A program made the position numbers and the translations under genes. The notes under the pieces were generated by a model, which was given only the letters and a program-made list of their open reading frames with translations, made no database searches and was not told the DNA's origin. From CAZRRV01 sp045660865 (GTDB lineage: Bacteria > Bacillota > Clostridia > Oscillospirales > Acutalibacteraceae), in the NCBI GenBank assembly GCA_045660865.1, contig JAZREP010000001.1, forward strand, positions 1-64,000: 64,000 bases of DNA, written 5' to 3'. Positions 42,404 to 51,492 of this stretch are shown here, piece by piece (within the stretch, counting starts at the first letter, position 1; every line of letters starts with the position of its first letter).

Positions 42404-42415
42404 GAGGCCTTAACA

Positions 42416-45400
42416 ATGGCGAAAAGAACAGATTTAAAGAAAATTTTGATTATAGGCTCAGGCCCGATAGTAATTGGTCAAGCTGCTGAGTTTGACTATG
42501 CGGGAACACAAGCCTGCCTCGCTTTAAAAGAGGAGGGCTATGAGGTTGTGCTTTGCAACTCAAACCCTGCTACCATTATGACTGACACAACCATTGCCGA
42601 TAAGGTTTATATGGAGCCGTTGACCTTGGAATACATTGCTCGTATTTTGCGCTATGAACGCCCGGATGCAATTGTTCCCGGTATCGGCGGACAGACCGGT
42701 CTTAACCTTGCTATGCAACTTGAGAAAAAGGGAATTTTAAAGGAATGCGGTGTTGAACTGTTAGGCACAAGCAGTGAAAGTATTGAACGTGCTGAGGACA
42801 GAGAACTCTTTAAAGAACTCTGCCAGCAAATCGGTGAACCGACAATTCCTTCTGAAATTACATACAATTTAGAGGAAGCAAAGGAAGCTGCTAAAAAAAT
42901 CGGTTATCCTGTTGTTCTTCGTCCCGCTTTCACACTTGGCGGAACAGGCGGCGGTTTTGCTTACAACGAAGAAGAGCTTGTTGAGGTTGGTACTAATGCT
43001 TTTAAACTTTCACCTGTGCATCAGGTTTTAATTGAAAAGAGCGTTAAGGGTTATAAGGAAATAGAATTTGAGGTTATGCGTGATTCTAATGACCACGCTA
43101 TAACTATATGCGGAATGGAAAACATTGACCCTGTTGGCGTACATACAGGCGACTCGTTAGTTGTTGCTCCCATTTTAACACTTAATGAGCATGACCTTAA
43201 AATGCTCAATGACAGTGCTATTAAAATCATAAAGGAACTTAAAATTGAGGGCGGTTGTAATGTTCAATTTGCTCTTAATCCTACCACAAGTGAGTATTAT
43301 CTCATTGAGGTTAACCCAAGAGTTTCTCGTTCGTCTGCATTGGCTTCTAAGGCCAGCGGTTACCCAATCGCAAGAGTTACTGCTAAAATTGCAGTAGGTA
43401 TGGCTCTTGAAGATATAAAAATTGCAAACACAACTGCTGCTTTCGAGCCGAAGCTCGATTATATCATCACAAAGCTTCCGAGATTCCCCTTTGATAAATT
43501 TACTACCGCATCCAATATGCTTGGCACACAGATGAAAGCAACGGGTGAGGTTATGGGTATCGGCTCTACCTTAGAGGAGAGTCTGCTTAAAGGCACCCGT
43601 TCACTTGAAATCGGTATAAATCACCTTTATCACAGTAAGTTTGATGATATGACCGATGCTGAGCTTCGCGCCTATATCAGTGAATTTAGAGATGATAACC
43701 TGTTCGCCATTGCTGAGCTTTTTTATCGCGGCGCTACTGTTGAGGAAATTCACGATATTACAAAAATCACCGCATTCTTCCTTGAGGCTATTAAGCGCAT
43801 TATTGATATGGAAAAAAGTCTTAAGGAAAAACCCAGAAACTTAGATGTTCTTGCAAGCGCAAAGAAGATGGGCTTCTCGGATAAATATGTTGCAAGAATG
43901 TGGGAGTGCAGCGAGCTTGATGTTTATAATTTCAGAAAAGAAAATAAACTCACTCCCTTTTTCCGTATGGTTGACACCTGCCACACAAACGCTTATATTC
44001 CTTATTTCTATTCATCGTACAACGGTGAAAACCAATCGGTTATAACTGATAAAAAGAAGATTGTTGTTTTAGGAGCAGGTCCTATCCGTATCGGTCAGGG
44101 TGTTGAGTTCGACTATTCGACCGTTCACGCTGTAACAACAATTAAAAATTCGGGATACGAAGCAATTATTATTAACAATAACCCCGAAACAGTTTCTACC
44201 GACTACACCTGCTCTGACAAACTCTATTTTGAGCCTCTCACCCCAGAAGATGTTATGAGTATTATTGATTTTGAAAAACCTGAGGGTGTTATTGCATCCT
44301 TGGGTGGTCAAACTGCTATAAATCTTGCTGAGCCTCTAATGAAGAGAGGTGTTAAGATTATCGGTACTGATTGTGATGCAATTGAGAGAGCAGAAAACCG
44401 TGACAGCTTCGAAAAGGTGCTCAAAAGTCTTGATATTCCTCAGCCTAAGGGCAAAGCGGTTACCGATATTGAAGCCGGCGTTGCAGCTGCGGCAGAAATT
44501 GGATACCCTGTGCTTGTTCGTCCCTCATTCGTATTAGGCGGCAGAGCAATGCAAATAGTTGCCGATGAAGCACAATTGCGTCATTATCTTAAAACCGCCG
44601 TTGAAATTGATGAGGACAAGCCGGTGCTTGTTGATAAATATATTGAGGGTAAAGAGGTTGAAATCGACGCTATTTGTGACGGCAGAGATGTATTTATCCC
44701 CGGTATAATGGAACTGGTTGAACGCACAGGTATTCACAGCGGTGACTCAATAAGCGTTTATCCTACTTTTAGCATTTCAAATAAGGTTAAAGGAATAATC
44801 TTACAGTATGCTAAAAAGTTAGGTTTAGGTATTGGAATTATAGGTCTTTACAATATCCAATTCATTGTAGATGAGAATGACAACGTATTTATAATTGAGG
44901 TTAATCCTCGTTCTTCAAGAACAGTACCGTTCCTCTCTAAAGCTACAGGTTATAGCCTGGCGGATATTGCTACCGAGGTTATTTTAGGTAAAACCTTAAA
45001 GGAGCAGGGTATATTTGATACATATCCCGAGGAGAAAAACCGCTACTATGTTAAGGTACCGGTATTCTCGTTTAATAAGATTAAGGGCTTAGACGCTTAT
45101 CTTTCTCCCGAAATGAAATCAACCGGAGAAGCAATAGGTTATGATGATAAGCTTAACCGTGCGCTTTATAAAGCGTTGCAAGCTTCGGGTATGAAACTGC
45201 AAAACTACGGTACAGTTTTTGCCACAATTGCAGATAGAGATAAAGAAGAGGCTTTACCGCTTATTCGCCGTTTCTATAATCTTGGCTTTAACATTCAAGC
45301 AACTAAAGGTACTGCCGAATTCCTTAAAAAGAACGGAATCCGCACACATATCCTTAAAAAGATACACGAAGACAAGGATGAGATTCCTGATGCATTGCGT

Positions 45401-45589
45401 CAAGGTCATATTGCCTATGTTATCAATACAAGAGATATAAATTCTGCAGGTCAAATGTCAGACGGATATGAAATTCGCCGTTACGCAACCGAGAATAATG
45501 TTACTATCTTTACCGCTTTGGACACCGTTAAAGTTCTTTTGGATGTCTTAGAGGAAACTACACTCAGCATTTCTACAATCGACGCTTAG
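42416..45589 (+). CDS. carB: Carbamoyl-phosphate synthase large subunit
   Basis: CarB makes carbamoyl phosphate for pyrimidines and arginine from bicarbonate, ATP and ammonia supplied by the small subunit. The 1057-residue protein has two homologous ATP-grasp halves (IIGSGPIVIGQAAEFDYAGT and VLGAGPIRIGQGVEFDYSTV mark their starts) and a C-terminal allosteric domain for UMP/ornithine type effectors. The start follows AGGAGGCC. The small subunit gene carA, normally adjacent, is absent from this operon. Confidence 0.96.
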   Translation: MAKRTDLKKILIIGSGPIVIGQAAEFDYAGTQACLALKEEGYEVVLCNSNPATIMTDTTIADKVYMEPLTLEYIARILRYERPDAIVPGIGGQTGLNLAMQLEKKGILKECGVELLGTSSESIERAEDRELFKELCQQIGEPTIPSEITYNLEEAKEAAKKIGYPVVLRPAFTLGGTGGGFAYNEEELVEVGTNAFKLSPVHQVLIEKSVKGYKEIEFEVMRDSNDHAITICGMENIDPVGVHTGDSLVVAPILTLNEHDLKMLNDSAIKIIKELKIEGGCNVQFALNPTTSEYYLIEVNPRVSRSSALASKASGYPIARVTAKIAVGMALEDIKIANTTAAFEPKLDYIITKLPRFPFDKFTTASNMLGTQMKATGEVMGIGSTLEESLLKGTRSLEIGINHLYHSKFDDMTDAELRAYISEFRDDNLFAIAELFYRGATVEEIHDITKITAFFLEAIKRIIDMEKSLKEKPRNLDVLASAKKMGFSDKYVARMWECSELDVYNFRKENKLTPFFRMVDTCHTNAYIPYFYSSYNGENQSVITDKKKIVVLGAGPIRIGQGVEFDYSTVHAVTTIKNSGYEAIIINNNPETVSTDYTCSDKLYFEPLTPEDVMSIIDFEKPEGVIASLGGQTAINLAEPLMKRGVKIIGTDCDAIERAENRDSFEKVLKSLDIPQPKGKAVTDIEAGVAAAAEIGYPVLVRPSFVLGGRAMQIVADEAQLRHYLKTAVEIDEDKPVLVDKYIEGKEVEIDAICDGRDVFIPGIMELVERTGIHSGDSISVYPTFSISNKVKGIILQYAKKLGLGIGIIGLYNIQFIVDENDNVFIIEVNPRSSRTVPFLSKATGYSLADIATEVILGKTLKEQGIFDTYPEEKNRYYVKVPVFSFNKIKGLDAYLSPEMKSTGEAIGYDDKLNRALYKALQASGMKLQNYGTVFATIADRDKEEALPLIRRFYNLGFNIQATKGTAEFLKKNGIRTHILKKIHEDKDEIPDALRQGHIAYVINTRDINSAGQMSDGYEIRRYATENNVTIFTALDTVKVLLDVLEETTLSISTIDA

Positions 45590-45606
45590 GCTAAGGAGGC
45601 AGCGAT

Positions 45607-46338
45607 TTGACACAAGGTATTTACACTGTTATTTCAAATACTTGTATAGCAGAAAATGTTTATAAAATGCTTTTGTCGGGCGACACTTCGGCTTTAACGG
45701 CTCCCGGACAATTTGTCAATATAAAGCTTGACGGATTGTACCTTCGCCGCCCGATTTCAGTATGTGATTATGATAAAGACACAATCACATTGATATACAA
45801 AGTGGTTGGCGTCGGCACTGAACAAATGTGTAAAATATTACCCGGCGCTACACTTGATGTTTTGGTTGGCCTTGGTAACGGTTTCTCGGTTGAGGATAGC
45901 GGGGACACTCCGCTCTTACTTGGCGGAGGAGTAGGTGTACCGCCTCTTTACCACCTTTGCAAATGTTTGATTGCCGAAGGTAAAAAGGTATCGGTTGTGC
46001 TCGGCTTTAATAAAGCAGATGAAATCTTTTATGAGGACGAGTTTAAAAACCTTGGTGCAGATGTGTATATTACTACAGTTGACGGCTCTTACGGTACGAA
46101 AGGATTTGTAACCGACGTTATGAAAAAGTTGGATTACAGCTATTTTTACACCTGCGGTCCCATGCCCATGTTTAAGGCTATTGAGCAAACTGCTGTAACA
46201 AGCGGTCAATATAGCTTTGAGGAGCGTATGGGTTGCGGTTTCGGTGCTTGTATGGGTTGCAGTTGCAAAACCAAGTACGGAAACAAGCGTATTTGTAAAG
46301 ACGGTCCTGTGCTAAAAAGGGAGGAAATAGTATGGTAA
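45607..46338 (+). CDS. pyrK: Dihydroorotate dehydrogenase electron-transfer subunit
   Basis: PyrK carries FAD and a [2Fe-2S] cluster and passes electrons from PyrD to NAD. The 243-residue protein has the FAD-binding RRPISVCDYD, the nucleotide-binding GGGVGVPPLYHL, and the cluster motif CGFGACMGCSC with a further Cys in RICKDGPV. The start is TTG at 45607 after AAGGAGG. It overlaps pyrD by 7 bp. Confidence 0.95.
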   Translation: MTQGIYTVISNTCIAENVYKMLLSGDTSALTAPGQFVNIKLDGLYLRRPISVCDYDKDTITLIYKVVGVGTEQMCKILPGATLDVLVGLGNGFSVEDSGDTPLLLGGGVGVPPLYHLCKCLIAEGKKVSVVLGFNKADEIFYEDEFKNLGADVYITTVDGSYGTKGFVTDVMKKLDYSYFYTCGPMPMFKAIEQTAVTSGQYSFEERMGCGFGACMGCSCKTKYGNKRICKDGPVLKREEIVW

Positions 46339-47243
46339 ACACAAAAGTTTCTTTGTGCGGTATATCATTAGATAACCCTATTATTCCTGCCAGCGGCACT
46401 TTTGGTTACGGCTATGAATTTTCCGAGCTTTATGATATAAACTGCTTGGGTACATTTTCTTTTAAAGGCACAACAAAGGATGCCCGATTTGGAAACCCCA
46501 CACCCAGAATTGCAGAATGTGATGCAGGTATGATAAATGCTGTAGGCTTGCAAAACCCCGGCGTTGAAAAGGTGATTTCAGAGGAATTACCAAAAATGCG
46601 AGAGGTATTTCATAAGCCGGTTATGGCAAATGTTAGTGGCTTCTCAGTTGAGGATTATGCTTATACTTGCCAAATACTCGATAAAGAGGATTGCATTGGT
46701 TGGTTTGAGGTTAACATCAGTTGCCCTAATGTTCACGGCGGAGGTATGAGCTTCGGCACCTCTCCCGAAATGGCGGCTGAGGTAACTCGTGCTGTTAAGG
46801 CGGTTACAACAAAACCGATATTTATTAAATTATCTCCAAATGTTACAGATATAGTTTCTATCGCTAAGGCATGCGAAGAAGCCGGTGCGGACGGTATCAG
46901 TATGATAAACACTTTGCTTGGTATGCGTATTGACCTTAAAACCAAAAAGCCTGTTATTGCAAACAAAATGGGCGGTTTTTCGGGCAACGCAATTAAACCG
47001 GTAGCACTTAGAATGGTATATCAGGTTTATGAAGCGGTAAAAATCCCAATTATAGGTATGGGCGGCATTTCAACAGCAGAGGATGTTATTGAAATGATGC
47101 TTGCAGGTGCTACTGCAGTGCAGGTTGGAGCGGCTAATTTGATTGAGCCCTTTGCGTGCAAGCAAATTATTGAGGCTCTGCCAAAGGTTATGGAAAAATA
47201 CGGAATAACTGATTTAACTGAAATTATAGGAGGCGCTCACTAA
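46332..47243 (+). CDS. pyrD: Dihydroorotate dehydrogenase (NAD type, PyrDB)
   Basis: This 303-residue class 1B enzyme oxidises dihydroorotate to orotate with FMN and works with PyrK. Visible blocks are PIIPASGTFGYGYE, NISCPNVHGGG with the catalytic Cys, and IPIIGMGGISTAEDVIEMMLAGATAVQVG for FMN phosphate. The start lies inside pyrK, with GGGAGGAA 4 bp before ATG; the stop overlaps the pyrF start region. Confidence 0.96.
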   Translation: MVNTKVSLCGISLDNPIIPASGTFGYGYEFSELYDINCLGTFSFKGTTKDARFGNPTPRIAECDAGMINAVGLQNPGVEKVISEELPKMREVFHKPVMANVSGFSVEDYAYTCQILDKEDCIGWFEVNISCPNVHGGGMSFGTSPEMAAEVTRAVKAVTTKPIFIKLSPNVTDIVSIAKACEEAGADGISMINTLLGMRIDLKTKKPVIANKMGGFSGNAIKPVALRMVYQVYEAVKIPIIGMGGISTAEDVIEMMLAGATAVQVGAANLIEPFACKQIIEALPKVMEKYGITDLTEIIGGAH

Positions 47244-47944
47244 TGGGTAAGGACGTTATTATTGCCTGCGATTTTGCAAGTAAAGAGCAGGTTATGAATT
47301 TTCTGGACAAATTCACAGATTGTAAGCCGTTTGTTAAAATTGGAATGGAACTTTACTATGCTGAGGGTCCCCAGATTGTTAAAGAAATCAAGGCTAGGGG
47401 ACATAAGATTTTTCTAGACTTAAAACTTCACGATATTCCTAACACCGTTAAAAAGAGTATGGCGGTGTTATCTCGATTGGATGTAGATATGACTAACTTG
47501 CATGCTGCAGGTACAATTACTATGATGCAAGCAGCTTTAGAAGGACTTACCCGTGAAGACGGTACAAGACCTTTGCTCATTGCTGTTACACAGCTTACCT
47601 CAACCGACCAAGAGCGAATGGAAAACGATTTACTCATAAAAGAGCCGATTGATAAGGTTGTTATGCATTATGCCTCCAACGCAGAAAAGGCAGGGCTTGA
47701 CGGTGTTGTTTGCTCTCCGCTTGAGGCAGGCAAGGTGCATGAAACTTGCGGTAAAAAGTTCTTAACTGTCACTCCGGGTGTTCGTTTTGCTGACGGTGAC
47801 ATAGGTGACCAAAAGCGTGTTATGACACCTGCCGAGGCCAAGAAAATCGGTAGCGATTATATAGTTGTAGGCAGACCGATTACTGCCGCAGAAGACCCTG
47901 TTGCCGCATACAAAAGATGCGTTAGCGAATTTGTAGGAGAGTAA
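47243..47944 (+). CDS. pyrF: Orotidine 5'-phosphate decarboxylase
   Basis: PyrF converts OMP to UMP. The 233-residue Bacillus-type enzyme has IIACDFASKEQ with the first Asp, the catalytic Lys/Asp set in FLDLKLHDIPNT, and VTPGVRF followed by VVGRPIT for phosphate. It overlaps the pyrD stop by one base. Confidence 0.96.
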   Translation: MGKDVIIACDFASKEQVMNFLDKFTDCKPFVKIGMELYYAEGPQIVKEIKARGHKIFLDLKLHDIPNTVKKSMAVLSRLDVDMTNLHAAGTITMMQAALEGLTREDGTRPLLIAVTQLTSTDQERMENDLLIKEPIDKVVMHYASNAEKAGLDGVVCSPLEAGKVHETCGKKFLTVTPGVRFADGDIGDQKRVMTPAEAKKIGSDYIVVGRPITAAEDPVAAYKRCVSEFVGE

Positions 47945-47948
47945 GAAA

Positions 47949-48605
47949 ATGGAAAATTATAAAAGAGAGTTTATTCAATTTTTAGAGGGCGCCGGTGTTT
48001 TAAAGTTTGGTGATTTCACTGCAAAATCGGGTAGAAAAATCCCTTACTTTATAAACGCAGGTGATATTAAAACTGGTGAACAGATTTGCAAATTGGGCGA
48101 GTTTTATGCTAAGGCTTATTTTGAAAAAGTAGGCAACAAGAAGACCGTTCTTTACGGCCCTGCTTACAAAGGTATCCCGATAGCAGTTTCGGTTGCTGTT
48201 GCCCTTGCAAAAAATGGACTTGATGTACCTTTCTTCTTTAATAGAAAAGAGGAAAAAGACCACGGCGAAGGTGGCGTTTTCGTAGGCTATAAGCCTAGTG
48301 AAGGCGAAGAAATCGTTATTGTTGAAGATGTTATAACTGCAGGAACTGCCATTCGTGAGAGTATGGAAATCCTTTCAAAACTGGAAGGCACTAAGGTTGC
48401 CGCCACATTTGTAATGGTAGACCGTAAGGAAAAAGGAAAAACTGAAAAAAGCGCTATGGCTGAGGTCGGCGAGGAGTTTGGATTCCCGGTATACTCGGTT
48501 GTAGACGTTTATGATATTATCGAATATCTTGAAGAAGATGAAGCTAACCGCGAAAATGTTGATAGAATTAAAAAATATCTTGAAATTAACGGAGCGAAGC
48601 AATGA
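47949..48605 (+). CDS. pyrE: Orotate phosphoribosyltransferase
   Basis: PyrE joins orotate to PRPP giving OMP. The 218-residue protein has the PRPP motif IVIVEDVITAGTA near residue 122 and GPAYKGIPIAV. Residues DHGEGG in the flexible loop match the catalytic loop of the family. It overlaps pyrB by 4 bp. Confidence 0.96.
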   Translation: MENYKREFIQFLEGAGVLKFGDFTAKSGRKIPYFINAGDIKTGEQICKLGEFYAKAYFEKVGNKKTVLYGPAYKGIPIAVSVAVALAKNGLDVPFFFNRKEEKDHGEGGVFVGYKPSEGEEIVIVEDVITAGTAIRESMEILSKLEGTKVAATFVMVDRKEKGKTEKSAMAEVGEEFGFPVYSVVDVYDIIEYLEEDEANRENVDRIKKYLEINGAKQ

Positions 48606-49519
48606 GAAGTTTAATAAGTATTCTTGACCTTGATATTGGCGAGATAAATGAACTTATATCCACTGCAAATGACATAATCGAAAACCCTGAAAAATACAGC
48701 GAAGTCTGCAAAGGCAAAAAACTTGCGACACTGTTTTTTGAACCATCAACTCGTACAAGGCTCAGCTTTGAATCAGCAATGTATGAGCTTGGTGGCAATG
48801 TGCTCAGTATGTCTGATGCAGGCTCAAGTTCGGCAGCAAAGGGAGAAAGTGTTGCTGATACTGCAAAAACAGTAAGCTGTTATGCTGATATAATTGCTAT
48901 GCGTCACCCAAAGGAGGGTGCGCCGCTTGTTGCATCTATGAATGCTAGTATTCCCGTTATAAATGCGGGTGATGGCGGTCATAATCATCCTACTCAGACA
49001 TTGGCAGATTTACTTACCATACATAGAGAAAAGGGCGGTTTTGATAACCTTACCATAGGCCTGTGCGGTGACTTGAAATTTGGACGCACGGTACACTCCC
49101 TTATAAGTGCGCTTTCACGTTATTCAGGCATTCGTTTTGTACTTATTTCACCCGAAGAACTGAAACTGCCGAGTTATATTAAAAAAGATGTAATTCAGAA
49201 AAATAATTTGGAATATACCCAGACAACAAGTTTGGAAAGTGTTATCTCTGAATTAGATATTTTGTATATGACCCGTGTGCAACGCGAGAGATTCTTTAAC
49301 GAAGAGGATTATCTGCGCTTAAAAGACAGTTATATCCTTACACCTGAAAAGATGCAACTGGCGAAATCCGATATGATTGTTATGCATCCGCTGCCTCGTG
49401 TTAATGAAATCAGCGTTTCAATTGACAATGACCCACGTGCTGCTTATTTCAAGCAGGTATTGAATGGAAAATATATGCGTATGGCATTGATTTTAAAATT
49501 GTTGGGGGTACAGTTGTGA
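48602..49519 (+). CDS. pyrB: Aspartate carbamoyltransferase catalytic chain
   Basis: PyrB joins carbamoyl phosphate and aspartate. The 305-residue protein has the carbamoyl-phosphate motif FFEPSTRTRLSFE near residue 46, HPTQTLADLLTI, and HPLPRVNEI for aspartate. It overlaps both pyrE and pyrI by 4 bp (ATGA and GTGA). Confidence 0.97.
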   Translation: MRSLISILDLDIGEINELISTANDIIENPEKYSEVCKGKKLATLFFEPSTRTRLSFESAMYELGGNVLSMSDAGSSSAAKGESVADTAKTVSCYADIIAMRHPKEGAPLVASMNASIPVINAGDGGHNHPTQTLADLLTIHREKGGFDNLTIGLCGDLKFGRTVHSLISALSRYSGIRFVLISPEELKLPSYIKKDVIQKNNLEYTQTTSLESVISELDILYMTRVQRERFFNEEDYLRLKDSYILTPEKMQLAKSDMIVMHPLPRVNEISVSIDNDPRAAYFKQVLNGKYMRMALILKLLGVQL

Positions 49520-49932
49520 AAATAGATGCAATTAAAAACGGTATAGTAATTGACCACATAACTGCCGGCAAGGGTATGGAAATATACCGCCTGCTTAAAT
49601 TAGATTTAATTGATTGTCCCGTTGCTATTATTATGAATGTTCAAAGCGTAAAAATGGGGCGCAAGGACATTATTAAGATTGATGCTGACATTACCTTGGA
49701 TATGGATATTTTAGGTTATATTGACCCGGGTGTTACGGTTGATATTATATCTAATGGTAAGCTGGTTGAGAAACGCAAAATTGATTTGCCGCAGAGTCTT
49801 ACTAATGTTATTTTCTGTAAAAATCCCCGTTGCATTACCACAGTAGAACAAGAACTGCCGCACACTTTTAAGCTGACAGATTCAAAGAACAGGGTATACC
49901 GCTGTATTTATTGCGAAACAAAGGCAAAGTAG
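49516..49932 (+). CDS. pyrI: Aspartate carbamoyltransferase regulatory chain
   Basis: PyrI gives the enzyme allosteric control by CTP/ATP. The 138-residue protein has the effector-binding half (IKNGIVIDHITAGKGMEIYRLL) and a zinc domain with four cysteines (CKNPRC and CIYC). The start is GTG at 49516. Presence of PyrI suggests an E. coli-like dodecameric enzyme. It is the last gene of the operon. Confidence 0.95.
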   Translation: MKIDAIKNGIVIDHITAGKGMEIYRLLKLDLIDCPVAIIMNVQSVKMGRKDIIKIDADITLDMDILGYIDPGVTVDIISNGKLVEKRKIDLPQSLTNVIFCKNPRCITTVEQELPHTFKLTDSKNRVYRCIYCETKAK

Positions 49933-49939
49933 ATAATTC

Positions 49940-49965
49940 ATGTCGACTTTTTATCGACATTTTAG
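49940..49965 (+). terminator. Probable terminator of the pyr operon
   Basis: The stem ATGTCGA / TCGACAT with loop CTTTTTA is followed by TTTTAG, 8 bp after pyrI. The T run is short, so it may be leaky. Confidence 0.55.
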
Positions 49966-49989
49966 TACATTATTTTCTGCCCTGTTTGG

Positions 49990-50018
49990 TTGACTTTAAT
50001 AGGTCGTTATGTTATACT
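49990..50018 (+). promoter_or_regulatory. Sigma-A promoter of the purine operon
   Basis: TTGACT (49990-49995), a 17-bp spacer and TATACT (50013-50018); the transcript would start near 50025. Confidence 0.85.
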
Positions 50019-50041
50019 TAGTGCATAGTAGTTTTACTTAT

Positions 50042-50187
50042 AAAAGATTCTTTGTGACTGACGGAATACAAGTGATTGCAGGGTCTGTCCTGCTTACAAA
50101 AGTGGAGCACCACGATGAATCAAGGAATCTGTTTTTGCCGACCGTCTGGGCTCACTTGCTTATAGAGGAGTAAGTGCGCCCTTTTTT
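50042..50187 (+). promoter_or_regulatory. ZTP-type (pfl) riboswitch with terminator, upstream of purE
   Basis: P1 forms from GATTCTTTG (50046-50054) and CAAGGAATC (50121-50129). Inside it lies GTGACTGACGGAA, close to the family's GUGACUGGCGAA, and AGCACCACGATGAA. After a short linker comes the 3' signature GCCGACCGTCTGGGC (50137-50151). The GGGC of that signature also starts a terminator stem (GGGC-CACTT... / AAGTG-GCCC, 50148-50181) followed by TTTTTT. Ligand binding that holds GGGC in the aptamer would stop terminator formation and turn the operon on when ZMP/ZTP rises, i.e. when 10-formyl-THF is short. The match is by memory of the consensus, not by a covariance search. Confidence 0.82.
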
Positions 50188-50218
50188 GTTTATTTTTCTT
50201 TGTAAAAAGGAGTAAATT

Positions 50219-50707
50219 ATGAAAAAGATTGCTATTATTATGGGAAGTGACAGTGATTTACCGGTTGTTCAAAAGGCGGCTGACACCCTGCGCGATTTTT
50301 CTGTGCCTTATGAGGTGCATATTTTCTCAGCGCACCGTACACCTTTGGAAGCCAAGGAATTTAGCCAATCCGCGCGCAAAAACGGATTTGGTGCAATCAT
50401 TGCCGCTGCCGGTATGGCGGCTCATCTTGCAGGCGCTATCGCCGCAAACACAACCTTGCCGGTTATCGGTATACCAATGAAATCATCTGTTTTAGACGGT
50501 ATTGATGCTCTTTTGTCCACCGTACAAATGCCCTCAGGCATACCTGTTGCTACGGTTGCGATTAATGGAGCTGTCAATGCCGCCTTGTTGTCTATGCAGA
50601 TTCTGGCAGTTGAGGATGCTGAGTTGGCTCAAAAGCTGGATGCAAAGCGTGAAGCTGACGCTAAAAAAGTTTTAGAAAAAGATAAAGCAATTCAGGAATT
50701 GTTTTAA
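50219..50707 (+). CDS. purE: N5-carboxyaminoimidazole ribonucleotide mutase PurE
   Basis: PurE forms CAIR in purine synthesis. The 162-residue protein has IMGSDSDLPVV, SAHRTP with the catalytic His, and the nucleotide-binding IIAAAGMAAHLAG. This looks like class I, which uses N5-CAIR from PurK, but no purK lies in the operon. ATG follows AAGGAG. It is the first gene after the riboswitch. Confidence 0.95.
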   Translation: MKKIAIIMGSDSDLPVVQKAADTLRDFSVPYEVHIFSAHRTPLEAKEFSQSARKNGFGAIIAAAGMAAHLAGAIAANTTLPVIGIPMKSSVLDGIDALLSTVQMPSGIPVATVAINGAVNAALLSMQILAVEDAELAQKLDAKREADAKKVLEKDKAIQELF

Positions 50708-50734
50708 GTTGTAGAATAGAAAGGATAATTAACA

Positions 50735-51442
50735 ATGGAAAAAACAACACAGTTATACGAAGGAAAAGCAAAAAAAGTATACGCTACCGCAGACGAGAAT
50801 TTGGTTATCGTATCTTACAAGGATGATGCTACTGCTCTTGATGGTCTTAAGAAAGGTACCATCAGCGGTAAGGGCGTTGTAAATAACCGTATGTCCAATT
50901 TCCTTATGCAGGTATTAGAAAAAGAGGGTGTTAACACCCACTTTGTTGAAGAGCTTTCTGATAGAGAGACAGTAGTAAAAAAGGTTTCTATTGTTCCGTT
51001 GGAGGTTATCATTCGTAATATTTCTGCCGGCTCCTTTGCAAAGCGTTACGGCGTAGAAGAAGGCATTGTTTTCACAGAGCCCACAATTGAGTTCTCTTAT
51101 AAAAACGATGACCTGCACGACCCGTTGATTAACTCTTATCACGCTTTGGCATTAGGTCTTGCAACCAAGGAAGAAATTGAAACCATTAAGAAAATGGCGT
51201 TCAAGGTTAACGAGGTTTTGAAGCAATACTTTAAAACTTTAGGTGTTAAGCTTGTTGACTTCAAATTAGAGTTTGGTCGTCTTAACGACGGTACAATCGT
51301 TCTTGCTGATGAGATTTCACCTGACACCTGCCGTTTCTGGGATGCTGAAACCAATGAAAAATTAGACAAAGACCGCTTCCGTCGTGATATGGGCGGTGTT
51401 GAGGACGCATATATGGAAATGATGCGTCGAGTAGGTCTTTAA
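50735..51442 (+). CDS. purC: SAICAR synthase PurC
   Basis: PurC joins CAIR and aspartate using ATP. The 235-residue protein has LYEGKAKKVYAT at the start, VPLEVIIRNISAGSFAKRYG, and LVDFKLEFG with DEISPDTCRFWD, the metal/substrate block. ATG is preceded by AAAGGA. Confidence 0.97.
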   Translation: MEKTTQLYEGKAKKVYATADENLVIVSYKDDATALDGLKKGTISGKGVVNNRMSNFLMQVLEKEGVNTHFVEELSDRETVVKKVSIVPLEVIIRNISAGSFAKRYGVEEGIVFTEPTIEFSYKNDDLHDPLINSYHALALGLATKEEIETIKKMAFKVNEVLKQYFKTLGVKLVDFKLEFGRLNDGTIVLADEISPDTCRFWDAETNEKLDKDRFRRDMGGVEDAYMEMMRRVGL

Positions 51443-51492
51443 TCCCAATAAATTTTAACTACCAGCACTTAAGTTTGATGAGGTAATGTTTT

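Noticed and set aside
49933..49989. Additional small gene after pyrI
   Set aside because: The stretch holds only a hairpin and the start of the purine promoter; no start codon with a ribosome-binding site opens a usable frame.
50025..50200. Guanine/adenine riboswitch upstream of purE
   Set aside because: No TATA-x-GG and loop-loop pattern of purine aptamers. The CCGTCTGGGC end and GTGACTGACGG fit the ZTP class much better.
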